Shown here: piece by piece, positions 38,901 through 47,590 of the stretch
Numbering within the stretch: position 1 is the stretch's first letter
How the letters are laid out: each line of letters starts with the position of its first letter
Assembly: GCA_003990705.1 (NCBI GenBank)
Contig: AP018318.1
Coordinates: 3,351,501-3,415,500, forward strand
DNA: 64,000 bases
Reading direction: 5' to 3'
Source of the DNA: Nostoc sp. HK-01
GTDB taxonomy: Bacteria > Cyanobacteriota > Cyanobacteriia > Cyanobacteriales > Nostocaceae
Translations under genes and position numbers: made by a program
Notes under the pieces: model-generated
Seen by the model: only the letters and a program-made list of their open reading frames with translations
Told to the model about the DNA's origin: nothing
The model's database searches: none

Positions 38901-38936
38901 TACTACAAATGTAGTATGTAATGTGTGTAATGTCAA
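38901..38936 (-). promoter_or_regulatory. Promoter of the RNA-mimic island with a BlaI/CopY-like operator
   Basis: On the minus strand TTGACA (38931-38936) and TACATT (38908-38913) are separated by 17 nt. The palindrome TACTACAAATGTAGTA (38901-38916, plus strand) overlaps the -10 box. Its core TACA-NN-TGTA with flanking TAC/GTA is the type recognised by BlaI/MecI/CopY-family repressors. The tRNA-Gly-like 5' half starts about 40 nt downstream. No such repressor gene is in the window. Confidence 0.6.
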
Positions 38937-39046
38937 GAGGGTAGTTGAATTAAAATTATGCCGTCTTATCTGTTCCCTGTTCTCTTTGTAAAAAGTCTGG
39001 TATCTGAGCTTTGAAGTGATTACATATTAGATTGATAATTTTTGAT

Positions 39047-39607
39047 ATGAATACCCAAAACTGGTCACAAGAAAGTTATATTAAAGCGTATAAATTCGCG
39101 GCGATCGCTCATCAAAATCAGAAGATGCCAGGTTCAGAATTGCCTTATATTATGCACCTGAGTTTTGTGAGTATGGAAATTATTGCAGCTTTGAGCGTGG
39201 AAACAGTAGCTGATGGTGATTTGGCAATTCAATGCGCAGTTTTGCATGACACCATCGAAGACACGGATACAACTTTTGAGCAAATTAAAGCTGAGTTTGG
39301 TGAAGCAGTCGCCCAAGGTATACTTGCATTAACTAAAGATAATAATCTGGCAAAACATCTTCAAATGGCGGATAGTTTAAGGCGGATAAAACAACAACCG
39401 CCAGAAGTCTGGATGGTAAAGTTGGCAGATAGAATCACTAACCTCCAAGCACCGCCACATTACTGGAATCAAGAAAAAATTGCCAAATACCGAGAAGAAG
39501 CTATGCAGATATACACAGCTTTGAAAGATGCAAGTCCATTTTTGGCTGCACGGTTGGCTAGTAAAATTGAAGGCTACAAGGCATTTATCAATTCAGAGGA
39601 TGTTTAA
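39047..39607 (+). CDS. HD-domain hydrolase, Mesh1/SpoT-like
   Basis: A 186-aa single HD-domain protein. AHQNQKMPGSELPYIMHL, LHDTIEDTD and VWMVKLADRITNL match the metal-binding and catalytic blocks of small alarmone hydrolases (RelA/SpoT HD domain, Mesh1). It would remove pyrophosphate from (p)ppGpp or act on related nucleotides such as NADPH. The ATG at 39047 is chosen over an upstream TTG as it begins the usual short N-terminus. It starts just beyond the RNA island and is on the opposite strand. Confidence 0.8.
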   Translation: MNTQNWSQESYIKAYKFAAIAHQNQKMPGSELPYIMHLSFVSMEIIAALSVETVADGDLAIQCAVLHDTIEDTDTTFEQIKAEFGEAVAQGILALTKDNNLAKHLQMADSLRRIKQQPPEVWMVKLADRITNLQAPPHYWNQEKIAKYREEAMQIYTALKDASPFLAARLASKIEGYKAFINSEDV

Positions 39608-39788
39608 ACCAGTTGAAATCAGGTAAATTATGCACTGTTGATGTGAGTTTTCTAACTAGTAAGGGAAGACTACTATTAGTTGCGTGTCAATAGAACTAAA
39701 GGAAGGGATTTTGATATTTCATTAATTTTCCTTTAAAACATTGCTATTGAAGATTCTTCACTTTAGATATCCAGGGGAAAACTCCATT

Positions 39789-40325
39789 ATGATTCAAACA
39801 TCTTTACTGGACGATGAGATAAAATCATTAGAATTACCGATAGAACGTGATCAGTTTCTGCGGACTATCATTCGAGAATTAGCTGGAACTTTGCAAGATG
39901 TGGTTGGTATTGAAGAAGCAGCAGGTTTTTTGAATGTAGTTGGCTATCGAACTGGTCAGCACGTCAACCAGATATATCATAACGGATTGCAACTATCTAA
40001 TCTCTCCCGTGAGCAGGTAACAGCAGTTCTTGTCGATTGGAAACGCCGGATTCAAGGCGACTTTTATGTAATTGAAGAAAGTGATGAGAAAATAGTTTTA
40101 GGCAATCGCAGATGTCCCTTTGCAGAACAGGTAGAAGGGCGCGAAGCTATGTGTGTGATGACATCGAATATATTTGGTGCGATCGCAGCGGATAATCTCG
40201 GTTATGCAAGAGTCGAGTTAAAAGACACAATCGCTAGAGGTGCAAAGGAATGCACAGTGATTATTCATCTCAAACCGAGTGAAGAAGTAGAGGATTTTGC
40301 TGGACAAGAATACTTTAAAGTTTAG
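39789..40325 (+). CDS. Methanogen-output-domain (MetOD1) protein
   Basis: A 178-aa cytoplasmic protein. Segments ELAGTLQDVVGIEEAAGFLN, NRRCPFAEQVEGREAMCVMT and GYARVELKDTIARGAKECTV resemble the methanogen output domain 1 family, with conserved Cys that may bind a cofactor or sense redox state. The ATG at 39789 is preferred. The histidine kinase gene starts 141 bp downstream on the same strand, so the two are likely a signalling unit. Confidence 0.7.
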   Translation: MIQTSLLDDEIKSLELPIERDQFLRTIIRELAGTLQDVVGIEEAAGFLNVVGYRTGQHVNQIYHNGLQLSNLSREQVTAVLVDWKRRIQGDFYVIEESDEKIVLGNRRCPFAEQVEGREAMCVMTSNIFGAIAADNLGYARVELKDTIARGAKECTVIIHLKPSEEVEDFAGQEYFKV

Positions 40326-40466
40326 TAGCAGCGTTAAGCTTATAACCCTGTGGCTGTAATATGTTCCGGCTGAAGTTGATTCCCTCAAAGATAGCGGAGT
40401 CTTTTCACTTTTACTCTGTTAGTGTTCCGTGCAACAGCAAAGATACTGCTGCTATACCTCAAGATC

Positions 40467-41807
40467 ATGACACCTGATCAATTTTTAACCTTTGCCCAGG
40501 TTTTGCCAGAACCTATGCTGCTGATAACTAGCACAGGTGAAATTTTGGCAGTCAATCAAAGTGCAACTAAACTGTTTAGTAAAACTAGTAAAGCACTGAT
40601 TGGTCAGTATTTGAGTGAGTTTGTCACTGATTCGCCAGAGAAGGTAACTGATTATCTTAAAGCTTGCGCCCAAAGTCGCCAAATGATTTTGGGTGCTTTT
40701 ACTATTCACCAAGCCCAAGAAGAGGGGATTGCTTGTCGTAGTCAAGGGGGGGTAGTTCAACCGCGATCGCCTCAAAGCCCCGCAATCATTTTACTACGGT
40801 TAGAAAAGCGCAAGAAAAATGAATTTGTTGTGCTGAACCAAAAAATTCATGCACTGAGTAAGGAAATTCAACAGCGCCAACGCATTCAGGTTGAACTAGC
40901 ACAATCGAATGAAACCTTAAAATACACTCTGATCAAACTGCAAAATGCTCTGGAGGCTGTGCAAACAGAAAAAATGTCTGGGTTAGGACAGTTAGTTGCG
41001 GGAATTGCCCATGAAATTAATAATCCTATTAGCTTTATTCATGGAAATCTTGCTTATGCCAGTGAATACTATGATGATTTACTCAAACTAATTCACCTCT
41101 ATCAACAAGAGTATCCCCAGCCAACACCGAAGATTGAGCAAGCAATTGGCAACATAGAGCTTGATTTTCTGCAAGAAGATATCCAAAAATTACTCCAGTC
41201 TATGCAGATGGGTTCTCAGCGGATTGCTGAGATTGTCAAATCTTTGCGAAACTTTTCTCGATTAGACGAAGCAAAATTCAAGTTAGTTAAAATTCATGAG
41301 GGTTTAGAGGCGACATTGATGATTTTACAAAGTCGCCTCAAACCTAGCGCTGAGTACTCTGGCATTGAAGTGATTAAGGAATATGATGAATTGCCATTGA
41401 TTTATTGTTCTCCTGGGCAACTCAATCAAGTATTTATGAATATTTTAAATAATGCGATTGATGCTTTAGAAGAAGCGGAAAGATTGCGATCGCTGGCAGC
41501 GTCACCAGAATTAAAGCAAAATTATCCTAGTCGCATCTGGATTTGTACTGAGAAACTCAACGATTGTTACATTGCCATTCGCATCAAGGATAACGGTAAC
41601 GGTATACCCTCCCAGATTCATCATCAAATATTTAATCCTTTTTTTACTACTAAACCCGTCGGTCAAGGCACAGGATTAGGATTATCGATTAGTTACCAAA
41701 TTATTGAGAGTCATAATGGTCGAATTAATATGATATCTGATCCATCCTGGGGAACTGAATTCAGCATTGAATTGCCGATTGTGGAAGAATCAGATCTAGA
41801 GTATTAA
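40467..41807 (+). CDS. PAS-domain sensor histidine kinase
   Basis: A 446-aa kinase without membrane helices. A PAS domain (about 8-70: 'FAQVLPEPMLLITSTGEILA'), a coiled coil (about 120-180), a HisKA H-box GIAHEINNP (phospho-His near 195), and an HATPase domain with N-box MNILNNAIDAL, G1 DNGNGIP, F-box PFFTTK and G2 GTGLGLSI. It autophosphorylates and passes phosphate to an unidentified regulator; none is adjacent. The ATG at 40467 is preferred. The MetOD1 protein upstream may feed its signal. Confidence 0.88.
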   Translation: MTPDQFLTFAQVLPEPMLLITSTGEILAVNQSATKLFSKTSKALIGQYLSEFVTDSPEKVTDYLKACAQSRQMILGAFTIHQAQEEGIACRSQGGVVQPRSPQSPAIILLRLEKRKKNEFVVLNQKIHALSKEIQQRQRIQVELAQSNETLKYTLIKLQNALEAVQTEKMSGLGQLVAGIAHEINNPISFIHGNLAYASEYYDDLLKLIHLYQQEYPQPTPKIEQAIGNIELDFLQEDIQKLLQSMQMGSQRIAEIVKSLRNFSRLDEAKFKLVKIHEGLEATLMILQSRLKPSAEYSGIEVIKEYDELPLIYCSPGQLNQVFMNILNNAIDALEEAERLRSLAASPELKQNYPSRIWICTEKLNDCYIAIRIKDNGNGIPSQIHHQIFNPFFTTKPVGQGTGLGLSISYQIIESHNGRINMISDPSWGTEFSIELPIVEESDLEY

Positions 41808-41872
41808 GCAACAACACAGACAGGTTATAAATTAACGCAGAATAGAGATATGGCTATAGTTCTTATAACCTA

Positions 41873-43252
41873 TTGTTTGTTTTACCTGAAATCCCCGTGC
41901 GTAACCGTAACCTGGAAGAAACTCATTTAAACCGCGCCCGTGCTAGTCTCCGACAAGCGTTATCTTGGTATGGATATCTTCGCAAGTCAGGACAGTTATC
42001 ATTTAACCCAGAATTGGCGGGTTTGGTAAAGCCGGAATTAGAGGTTTTGAATGCCACACTCAGTAAACTAGATTCTAATTTAATTAAAATAGCTGTCTTT
42101 GGTTTGGTGAGTCGGGGAAAATCGGCAGTGTTGAATGCTTTGCTGGGAGAGAAGATTTTGCAAACAGGGCCGTTAAATGGGGTGACTCAATGGCCGCGTT
42201 CTGTGAGATGGCAACCAGCAGGAGGCAAGATAATTGTAGAGTTAATTGATACTCCGGGGTTAGATGAAATTGCTGGGGAGTCACGGGCGCAAATGGCGCG
42301 AGATGTGGCGCGTCAGGCAGATTTGATTTTATTTGTTGTGTCTGGTGATATTACGCGGACTGAATATCAAGCATTGCTAGATTTACGTCAGGCGCAAAAA
42401 CCGCTGATTTTGGTATTTAACAAAATCGACCTTTACCCAGATACAGATAGAGGCGCAATTTATCAAAATTTACAACAACTTGGTGCAGGACATCCCCAAG
42501 GTAAGCCTTTGTTACCCGATGAAATTGTGATGGTGGCGGCGGAACCTGCACCGCTGGAAGTGCGGGTGGAATGGCCGGATGGGCGTGTAAGTTATGAATG
42601 GGAAACGCCACCACCGCAAATTGAAGAACTTCAGGAAACTCTATTGAAGATTCTTAATCGTGAAGGCCGATCGCTTTTGGCTTTAAATGCACTACTACAA
42701 GCACGGGAAGCAGAAGCGGCGATCGCCCAAAAAACTCTTGATTTACGCGAACAAGAAGCAGAAGCAATTATCTGGCAATTTACTAAATATAAAGCTTTAG
42801 CTGTAGCGCTCAACCCGATTGCTGTTTTAGATGTGCTTGGGGGAACTTTTGCCGATTTAGCTTTAATTCGGGCTTTGGCGCGGTTGTATGGTTTACCAAT
42901 GACTAGCTATGAGGCGGGGAAAATTTTTAAAACTATTTTAATGAGTTCTGGCGGTTTATTAATTGGAGAATTAGGCAGTAGTTTTGTATTAGGATTAGGT
43001 AAAAGTACCGCAGCGATCGCTAGTGGTGATAACCCAGCTAATATTACTGGCTTTGCTGGTAGTGCGATCGCGCAAGCGGGAATTGCTGGTTATGGTGCTT
43101 ATGCTGTTGGCAAAGCTGCTCAAGTTTATCTTGCAAAAGGCTGCACTTGGGGAGAATTAGGCGCTAGTACTGTGATTCAAGAAATTCTCTCGCAGGTTGA
43201 CCAAAATACAATTCTGTATCGTTTGCAACAAGAATTAGGCTTGAAATATTGA
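41873..43252 (+). CDS. DUF697-type membrane-associated GTPase
   Basis: A 459-aa protein. The GTPase domain (about 60-260) has G1 GLVSRGKSA, G3 DTPGLDE and G4 NKID. The C-terminal third (about 300-430) has hydrophobic, Ala/Gly-rich segments typical of DUF697, which anchor such GTPases to the membrane. Function of the family in cyanobacteria is unknown. The start is uncertain: TTG at 41873 gives MFVLPEIP, a GTG at 41897 is an alternative, and no ATG fits. Confidence 0.8.
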   Translation: MFVLPEIPVRNRNLEETHLNRARASLRQALSWYGYLRKSGQLSFNPELAGLVKPELEVLNATLSKLDSNLIKIAVFGLVSRGKSAVLNALLGEKILQTGPLNGVTQWPRSVRWQPAGGKIIVELIDTPGLDEIAGESRAQMARDVARQADLILFVVSGDITRTEYQALLDLRQAQKPLILVFNKIDLYPDTDRGAIYQNLQQLGAGHPQGKPLLPDEIVMVAAEPAPLEVRVEWPDGRVSYEWETPPPQIEELQETLLKILNREGRSLLALNALLQAREAEAAIAQKTLDLREQEAEAIIWQFTKYKALAVALNPIAVLDVLGGTFADLALIRALARLYGLPMTSYEAGKIFKTILMSSGGLLIGELGSSFVLGLGKSTAAIASGDNPANITGFAGSAIAQAGIAGYGAYAVGKAAQVYLAKGCTWGELGASTVIQEILSQVDQNTILYRLQQELGLKY

Positions 43253-43583
43253 GAATTTCAAAGAATTATTTCCCTAATTATTACTGTTTATCAGCCTTTA
43301 TCAACTTGTATCAAATTCTGCTGATAATTGCCCTAGATGCCTAATTTACAATGCACTATAAAAGTGTAGAGATGGAACTTGCTATTTCAGGTTTCATTAT
43401 TTCTTGGTCATAGCTTTTTGCATCAAAAATGACAAGGTGGATTTCCCAATTAATTTAGTTTATTAAAAGAGGGTATTCACCACAGCAATATTTTTTTAGC
43501 TTATCTAAACTGAAAGTATTGGCTTGTGAATTTCACAGCAGCACACATCTCTCTCTATCTCAGTAAACAAAGGTAGATTTATC
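43253..43583. other. Intergenic region upstream of the CP12 gene
   Basis: About 330 bp with no recognisable gene or repeat. It presumably carries the CP12 promoter. A TCAGCCTTTATCAACTTGTATC stretch resembles no known site. Confidence 0.4.
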
Positions 43584-43862
43584 ATGACAGCAACTTACGA
43601 CAGATTCGACACTGCAAACCAATCTGAGCAAAATGGTAACAAAACCATTGAACAAGCAATTTTTGAAGCGATCGCAGAAGCTCGTTCCACTTGTGAAGTA
43701 ACCGGCGATGGATCTCCTAACTGTGCTGTAGCTTGGGATATCGTCGAAGAATTACAAGCTGAAAAATCTCATCAACAGCAAGCACAACACCGCAAAACCT
43801 CTCTAGAATCATTCTGCGACAGACACCCAGAAGCTTTAGAGTGTCTGATTTACGATGTTTAA
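43584..43862 (+). CDS. cp12: CP12 Calvin-cycle regulatory protein
   Basis: A 92-aa intrinsically disordered protein with two Cys pairs (Cys37/Cys47 and Cys78/Cys87), the core AWDIVEELQAE and the C-terminal CDRHPEALECLIYD. CP12 scaffolds glyceraldehyde-3-phosphate dehydrogenase and phosphoribulokinase into an inactive complex in the dark when its disulfides form. Length and motifs are complete. It is monocistronic by context, followed by a dispersed repeat. Confidence 0.95.
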   Translation: MTATYDRFDTANQSEQNGNKTIEQAIFEAIAEARSTCEVTGDGSPNCAVAWDIVEELQAEKSHQQQAQHRKTSLESFCDRHPEALECLIYDV

Positions 43863-43911
43863 CAGTAAACAGTGAACAGTTAAGTAGTTCAACATAATTA
43901 ATTACACAATG

Positions 43912-43982
43912 TCATTGCGAATGGAGCGAAGCGAAATAAAGCAATCGCAAGGGTTGGGATTGCTTCGCTTTGCTCGCAATGA
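43912..43982. repeat. GTCATTGCGA-type dispersed hairpin
   Basis: TCATTGCGAATGGAGCGAAG and its near complement CTTTGCTCGCAATGA form a long imperfect hairpin of the widespread bacterial CATTGCGAGC family, with GCAATC/GATTGC inside. It lies between the CP12 and tlyA genes, which converge. Confidence 0.8.
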
Positions 43983-44038
43983 CTGTAATTAATTTTGCGT
44001 GGTTACTTATCAGTTATCAATAAATACTGATAACTGGT

Positions 44039-44857
44039 TTAATTCTCGCGTAAATCAGCCATTGCTGATTTCGTCAATTGTTTAATTACATCTAAATTTG
44101 GTGGTGGTGTTTCACTTTCCATCCCTAACCATAAAAGATATTCTACATTCCCGGCCGGGCCTGTAATTGGCGACCAAGTTAAGCCTTTGTATTTCCAGCC
44201 TAATTGATCAGCGGCTTGTAATACTTGAAAGATTGCATCAGCTTGGTCGTTAAAATCACGCACTACACCTTTTTTGCCAACACGGGATTTTCCTACCTCA
44301 AATTGTGGCTTTACTAACAATACGGCTTCACGGGGAGCTTGAGTTAATTGCCACAATGCAGGCAAAATCTTGGTTAAGGAAATAAACGATACATCCACCA
44401 CCGCTAAATCGGGAATGCGATCGCCTTCACCATATAATTGTTGGGGTTGTAGTTGTCGCAGATTTGTCCGTTCTCGCAAAATTACCCGCGCATCATTTCG
44501 CAACCGCCAATCAACTTGGCCGTAACCAACATCAATACCATAAACTAAACTGGCTCCTGCTTGCAGTAAACAATCGGTAAAGCCGCCTGTAGAAATTCCA
44601 CCATCTATACAAACTCGTTCAGCAGTAGGAATGGCGAATTCTTCTAATGCTTTTGCGAGTTTTTCGCCACCACGGGAAACAAAACGCGATCGCTCTTTAA
44701 CTTTGATTTGCGCCGCAATATCTACTTCTGTTCCCGGTTTATCAACTATCTGCTGATTAACAGTCACTTCTCCTGCTTGAATTAGTCTTTGTGCTAAAGC
44801 GCGAGAAGTACATAAATTTAATTCTACTAATAATGTATCGAGTCTTTGTTTAACCAA
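44039..44857 (-). CDS. tlyA: TlyA-family rRNA 2'-O-methyltransferase / hemolysin-like
   Basis: A 272-aa protein with an N-terminal S4 RNA-binding domain (about 1-60, KQRLDTLLVELNLCTSRALA) and an FtsJ-like methyltransferase domain (FVSRGGEKLAKALEEF, CIDGGISTGGFTDCLLQAGA, YGIDVGYGQ, VVDVSFISL, LLVKPQFEVG). TlyA methylates cytidine 2'-O positions in 16S and 23S rRNA in other bacteria. Length is normal. The ATG at 44857 is supported by the conserved start of the S4 domain. Confidence 0.9.
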   Translation of the reverse strand: MVKQRLDTLLVELNLCTSRALAQRLIQAGEVTVNQQIVDKPGTEVDIAAQIKVKERSRFVSRGGEKLAKALEEFAIPTAERVCIDGGISTGGFTDCLLQAGASLVYGIDVGYGQVDWRLRNDARVILRERTNLRQLQPQQLYGEGDRIPDLAVVDVSFISLTKILPALWQLTQAPREAVLLVKPQFEVGKSRVGKKGVVRDFNDQADAIFQVLQAADQLGWKYKGLTWSPITGPAGNVEYLLWLGMESETPPPNLDVIKQLTKSAMADLREN

Positions 44858-44896
44858 TTAATATTAGTTCTCCTTTATTAAAAATCGAGTAGTTCA

Positions 44897-44927
44897 GATA
44901 CCCGACTTCTCAAAGAAGTCGGGTATC
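44897..44927. repeat. Dispersed hairpin repeat forming the end of a gene
   Basis: GATACCCGACTTCT and AGAAGTCGGGTATC form a perfect 14-bp stem. It is a variant of the GATCCCCGACTT family with matching changes on both arms. Its right arm encodes the last residues (QDTRLL) and stop codon of the DUF29-like protein. Confidence 0.85.
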
Positions 44928-45356
44928 TTGTACTCCTGATAATATTAAGTCTAAAGCACGGTTAATAATTTCTTCGCTGTTAACTAGCTTTTCTAATTCT
45001 TCTGGTTCATAACGACCTTCTTCTACTTCTAAAGAAGCTTGATCAATGGCATTTAAATAAGCTTCTGCTAAAGTTTCTCTGAGTTCTTCTGGCGTGAGAT
45101 AATAACCTTCTGCTTTACGGCGCTTATTTTCTCGTTGAATTTCTCGAACTGAATTGCGAATGGAGACATCCCAAGAACGAGTTGTGCGATTTTCAGCTTG
45201 TTGTTTAATTAGATGCAACAACAAAATTACTGCATAGCTACGAATCGTTTTGATGATGTCATTGCGGCTCATTTCTGCTAATTCTTCTACTATAATTAAT
45301 GCTCCTGGGATATTACCTTGAAGCAGCAATTCTTTCAGAGTTAATAATTCTTCCAT
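44910..45356 (-). CDS. DUF29-like protein
   Basis: A 148-aa helical protein. EELAEMSRNDIIKTIRSYAV, LLLHLIKQQAENRTTRSWD and SIRNSVREIQRENKRR match the DUF29 pattern common in cyanobacteria; function unknown. The last six residues and the stop codon come from a dispersed hairpin repeat, so the original C-terminus has been replaced or extended by the repeat. It precedes tlyA on the same strand. Confidence 0.75.
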   Translation of the reverse strand: MEELLTLKELLLQGNIPGALIIVEELAEMSRNDIIKTIRSYAVILLLHLIKQQAENRTTRSWDVSIRNSVREIQRENKRRKAEGYYLTPEELRETLAEAYLNAIDQASLEVEEGRYEPEELEKLVNSEEIINRALDLILSGVQDTRLL

Positions 45357-45402
45357 AATTAGCGCCTCATACCATTTTGCATTTTAGTACAAAAATAATA
45401 AG

Positions 45403-45597
45403 GTGCGTTAAGAGGTTGTTTTAAAAGTCATAAAAGATACTAAAAACCCCTCTCCAAACCTCTCCCCGACGCGGAGAGAGGCTTTAAAACCCCCATTCCC
45501 TTGTAGGGAAGGGGGCTGGGGGGTTAGGTTTTTAAGATTTTGATGTTCACAATAATACTTTCTCAACATCCTCTAAGAGTGTAGTCTTAACGCACCG
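45403..45597. repeat. Nested dispersed repeats
   Basis: Outer arms GGTGCGTTAAG (about 45403-45413) and CTTAACGCACC (about 45587-45597) enclose an uninterrupted copy of the CTCTCCCC-type repeat (45446-45532, with CTCTCCCCGACGCGGAGAG and CTTCCC/GGGAAG palindromes). It fills the gap between two minus-strand genes. Confidence 0.75.
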
Positions 45598-45627
45598 AAA
45601 ATCTTGGATAGTGTAGGGTTATGTATT

Positions 45628-46011
45628 TTAAACTTTATTAGATATTTCTTCTGTGCTTCCTTTCAAGCGAGTGATTGAACTTTTGCGGATGCGATCGCTT
45701 TTACGAACACCACCAGCCATTTCATATTCAGCACTGTCATTGCCATATTTAAAAGCAACCCCAATTAGCATTTTTTCATTAAGAGCGCCTAATTTTTTTT
45801 CTAACTCTTTCATTTCCATTTTGGAAGAGTCAATCACAGCTAAAGCAGTATTATAAGCATCTATTTTGCTACGATACTGCTCAATTAGTTGTGTCATATT
45901 TTGCAAATTACGCTCGTCCCCAAAATCCATATTTGGATCAATTGCTTTGAGTCCAGATACTCTTAATTCAGCTTTTTCTAAAACGCGGGGTGTACGTTTT
46001 TTCAGAGACAT
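45628..46011 (-). CDS. Unknown helical protein
   Basis: A 127-aa protein, mostly helical and charged, with a probable coiled coil (about 45-90, QNMTQLIEQYRSKIDAY and MEMKELEKKLGALNEKML) and a basic C-terminus (GGVRKSDRIRKSS). AGGAGA lies about 9 nt before the ATG at 46011; upstream starts are not supported. I do not recognise the family. Confidence 0.65.
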   Translation of the reverse strand: MSLKKRTPRVLEKAELRVSGLKAIDPNMDFGDERNLQNMTQLIEQYRSKIDAYNTALAVIDSSKMEMKELEKKLGALNEKMLIGVAFKYGNDSAEYEMAGGVRKSDRIRKSSITRLKGSTEEISNKV

Positions 46012-46196
46012 AGCTATTCTCCTAATAATACTTCTAGAGCTAGTTTGTCTTAATCTAACTGCATTCCGCGTCAGCAAAATTCACAAACATTAATATTTGT
46101 TATCTGATTTTTTTGGGTAAAAACTGGTGTTTTTGCTTAAATTTAAAAGACGTTGCATTGCAAAATTTCCAAATTTCTATAAAGCTTTAATTTGAA

Positions 46197-46290
46197 GATC
46201 CCCCCAACCCCCCTTAAAAAGGGGGGCTTAAGATTGTCCTTTACCCCCTTTTTAAGGGGGTCGCCGCAGGCGGGGGGATCTGAACTTTAC
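46197..46290. repeat. C/G-tract dispersed repeat, second copy
   Basis: CCCCCCTTAAAAAGGGGGG and CCCCCTTTTTAAGGGGG elements, related to 32239-32400, bounded by GATCCCCCC and GGGGGGATC. It fills the gap between two minus-strand genes. Confidence 0.8.
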
Positions 46291-46305
46291 TGCTCTAGAT
46301 TTTGC

Positions 46306-46584
46306 TTATTGCATCAAAATTGACCTAGTTAAAATACTCATCACTTCGGCTGGATTGGCGGTTGGTAGCAGTGGACTCCAATCCCCAACACTGGCGTAGC
46401 CAATTACTTGCAAATAGTGAATTGTACTGGTGACGGCTTTGGGTGAACCAATCAATAAATGTTTAATAGGTTCTCGGTGGGAAAATGGCTGTTGAGAAAT
46501 TTGATTGAGGATGAAGGAATTGCTATCTTCGCCTAAGAACTGCGCTAATTTTGATTGGGCGGATTTTGGTAATTGTGCCATCAT
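46306..46584 (-). CDS. Small unknown protein
   Basis: A 92-aa protein starting MMAQLPKSAQSKLAQFLG. Segments HREPIKHLLIGSPKAVTSTI and LQVIGYASVGDWSPLLP look conserved; fold probably alpha/beta. The ATG at 46584 with GGAG upstream is chosen. A longer frame to 46728 runs through two HIP1-rich direct repeats and gives a low-complexity basic N-terminus, so it is rejected. Function unknown. Confidence 0.6.
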   Translation of the reverse strand: MMAQLPKSAQSKLAQFLGEDSNSFILNQISQQPFSHREPIKHLLIGSPKAVTSTIHYLQVIGYASVGDWSPLLPTANPAEVMSILTRSILMQ

Positions 46585-46618
46585 GATATTTATACTCCGT
46601 TGTTGGGGTTTGTATAAA

Positions 46619-46726
46619 GGCGATCGCTTTCTTCTTCGCGGGATTGGGCGATCGCTTTTATCGATGTTAGGGTTTTGATTAGGGCGATCGCTTTCTTCTT
46701 CGCGGGATTGGGCGATCGCCTTTATC
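46619..46726. repeat. Two 44-bp HIP1-rich direct repeats
   Basis: The segment GGCGATCGCTTTCTTCTTCG ... GGCGATCGC is present twice (46619-46662 and 46683-46726), each with a GCGATCGC octamer at both ends. The copies are almost identical and 64 bp apart. Confidence 0.85.
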
Positions 46727-46945
46727 ATGTCTTTTAATATAATGTATAAATTTATACTTGTTAATCACTAAAGCAAAGATTTTTGTTAAGAATTTGCTAG
46801 TTTTTACAGAGACAAATTATGTTGCGTCAGAGTAATTTTAGTAAGACTACTTAACAGAATTACTGCAATTGTGAACAGTTATTTAATTTAGATAAAATTG
46901 ATAATTTGCCTAAGTGCAATTACTAAGTGAATATAGGATTTTGTA

Positions 46946-47150
46946 TTGATTACTAACGACAAGGTTTTGTGTCGTGACGACAGGGTTGTGATTACTAACG
47001 ACAGAGTTCTGTGTCGTGACGACAAGGTTCTGATTACTAACGACAGGGTTTTGTGTCGTGACGACAGGGTTCTGATTACTAACGACAGAGTTCTGTGTAG
47101 TGACGACAGGGTTCTGATTACTAACGACAGGGTTTTGTGTTGTGGAAAAA
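46946..47150 (+). repeat. Five tandem 42-bp units
   Basis: About five copies of a 42-bp unit made of two related 21-bp halves (GATTACTAACGACAGGGTTCT and GTGTCGTGACGACAGGGTTCT, differing in the first ten bases). The plus strand stays open for 69 codons from a TTG and would give a 14-residue repeat ITNDRVLCRDDRVL. No ribosome binding site is evident, so coding is doubtful. Confidence 0.85.
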
Positions 47151-47218
47151 TTTAGCTTTGCAACTTATCTAATAATTTAAGGAGCTTTTTGTGTAAGAGC
47201 GATCGCACTTTATAGTAG

Positions 47219-47283
47219 GATGTGTTACGGCTACGTCAAAATTTGAGTGTTTGAGAAAATCAAAATTAGCCGTAACGCACCGC
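47219..47283. repeat. TGTTACGGCTA / TAGCCGTAACGCACC inverted repeat
   Basis: GTGTTACGGCTA (about 47221-47233) and TAGCCGTAACGCACC (about 47268-47282) are inverted around a 35-bp A+T-rich centre. It belongs to the dispersed GGTGCGTTA...TAACGCACC family, and lies upstream of the DUF433 gene. Confidence 0.75.
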
Positions 47284-47344
47284 CTTTACAAACTTACTGC
47301 TATAAAATCTAAATTATTGGCTTGGCTCTAAACAATTTTTGATT

Positions 47345-47590
47345 ATGGACTGGCGACAATATATTCATTCTGACTCCAAAGTATTATTAGGCAAACCAAC
47401 AGTAAAAGGTACGCGGTTATCTGTAGAATTTATACTTGGTTTATTTGCTAATGGTTGGACAGTACAGCAAATTTTAGAGAACTATCCAACTTTGACACCA
47501 CAAGCTGTGCAAGCTGTATTTGTATTTGTTGCTGAGTGTATGCAAGAAGAATCTTTGTATATGCTACCTTTTGTATCTGAGTCAGCATAA
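47345..47590 (+). CDS. DUF433 antitoxin
   Basis: An 81-aa protein with the DUF433 pattern: GKPTVKGTRLSVEFILGLF (about 16-34), GWTVQQILENYPTLTPQAVQ and a helical C-terminus. DUF433 is a winged/helical antitoxin family paired with PIN-like toxins. ATG at 47345 is preferred over a TTG two codons upstream. Its stop overlaps the start of the next gene (TAATG), a typical antitoxin-toxin layout. Confidence 0.88.
   Translation: MDWRQYIHSDSKVLLGKPTVKGTRLSVEFILGLFANGWTVQQILENYPTLTPQAVQAVFVFVAECMQEESLYMLPFVSESA

Noticed and set aside
46946-47155. CRISPR array or repeat protein gene
   Set aside because: Units are directly abutting with no spacers, so not CRISPR; no ribosome binding site and a biased composition argue against a real protein.
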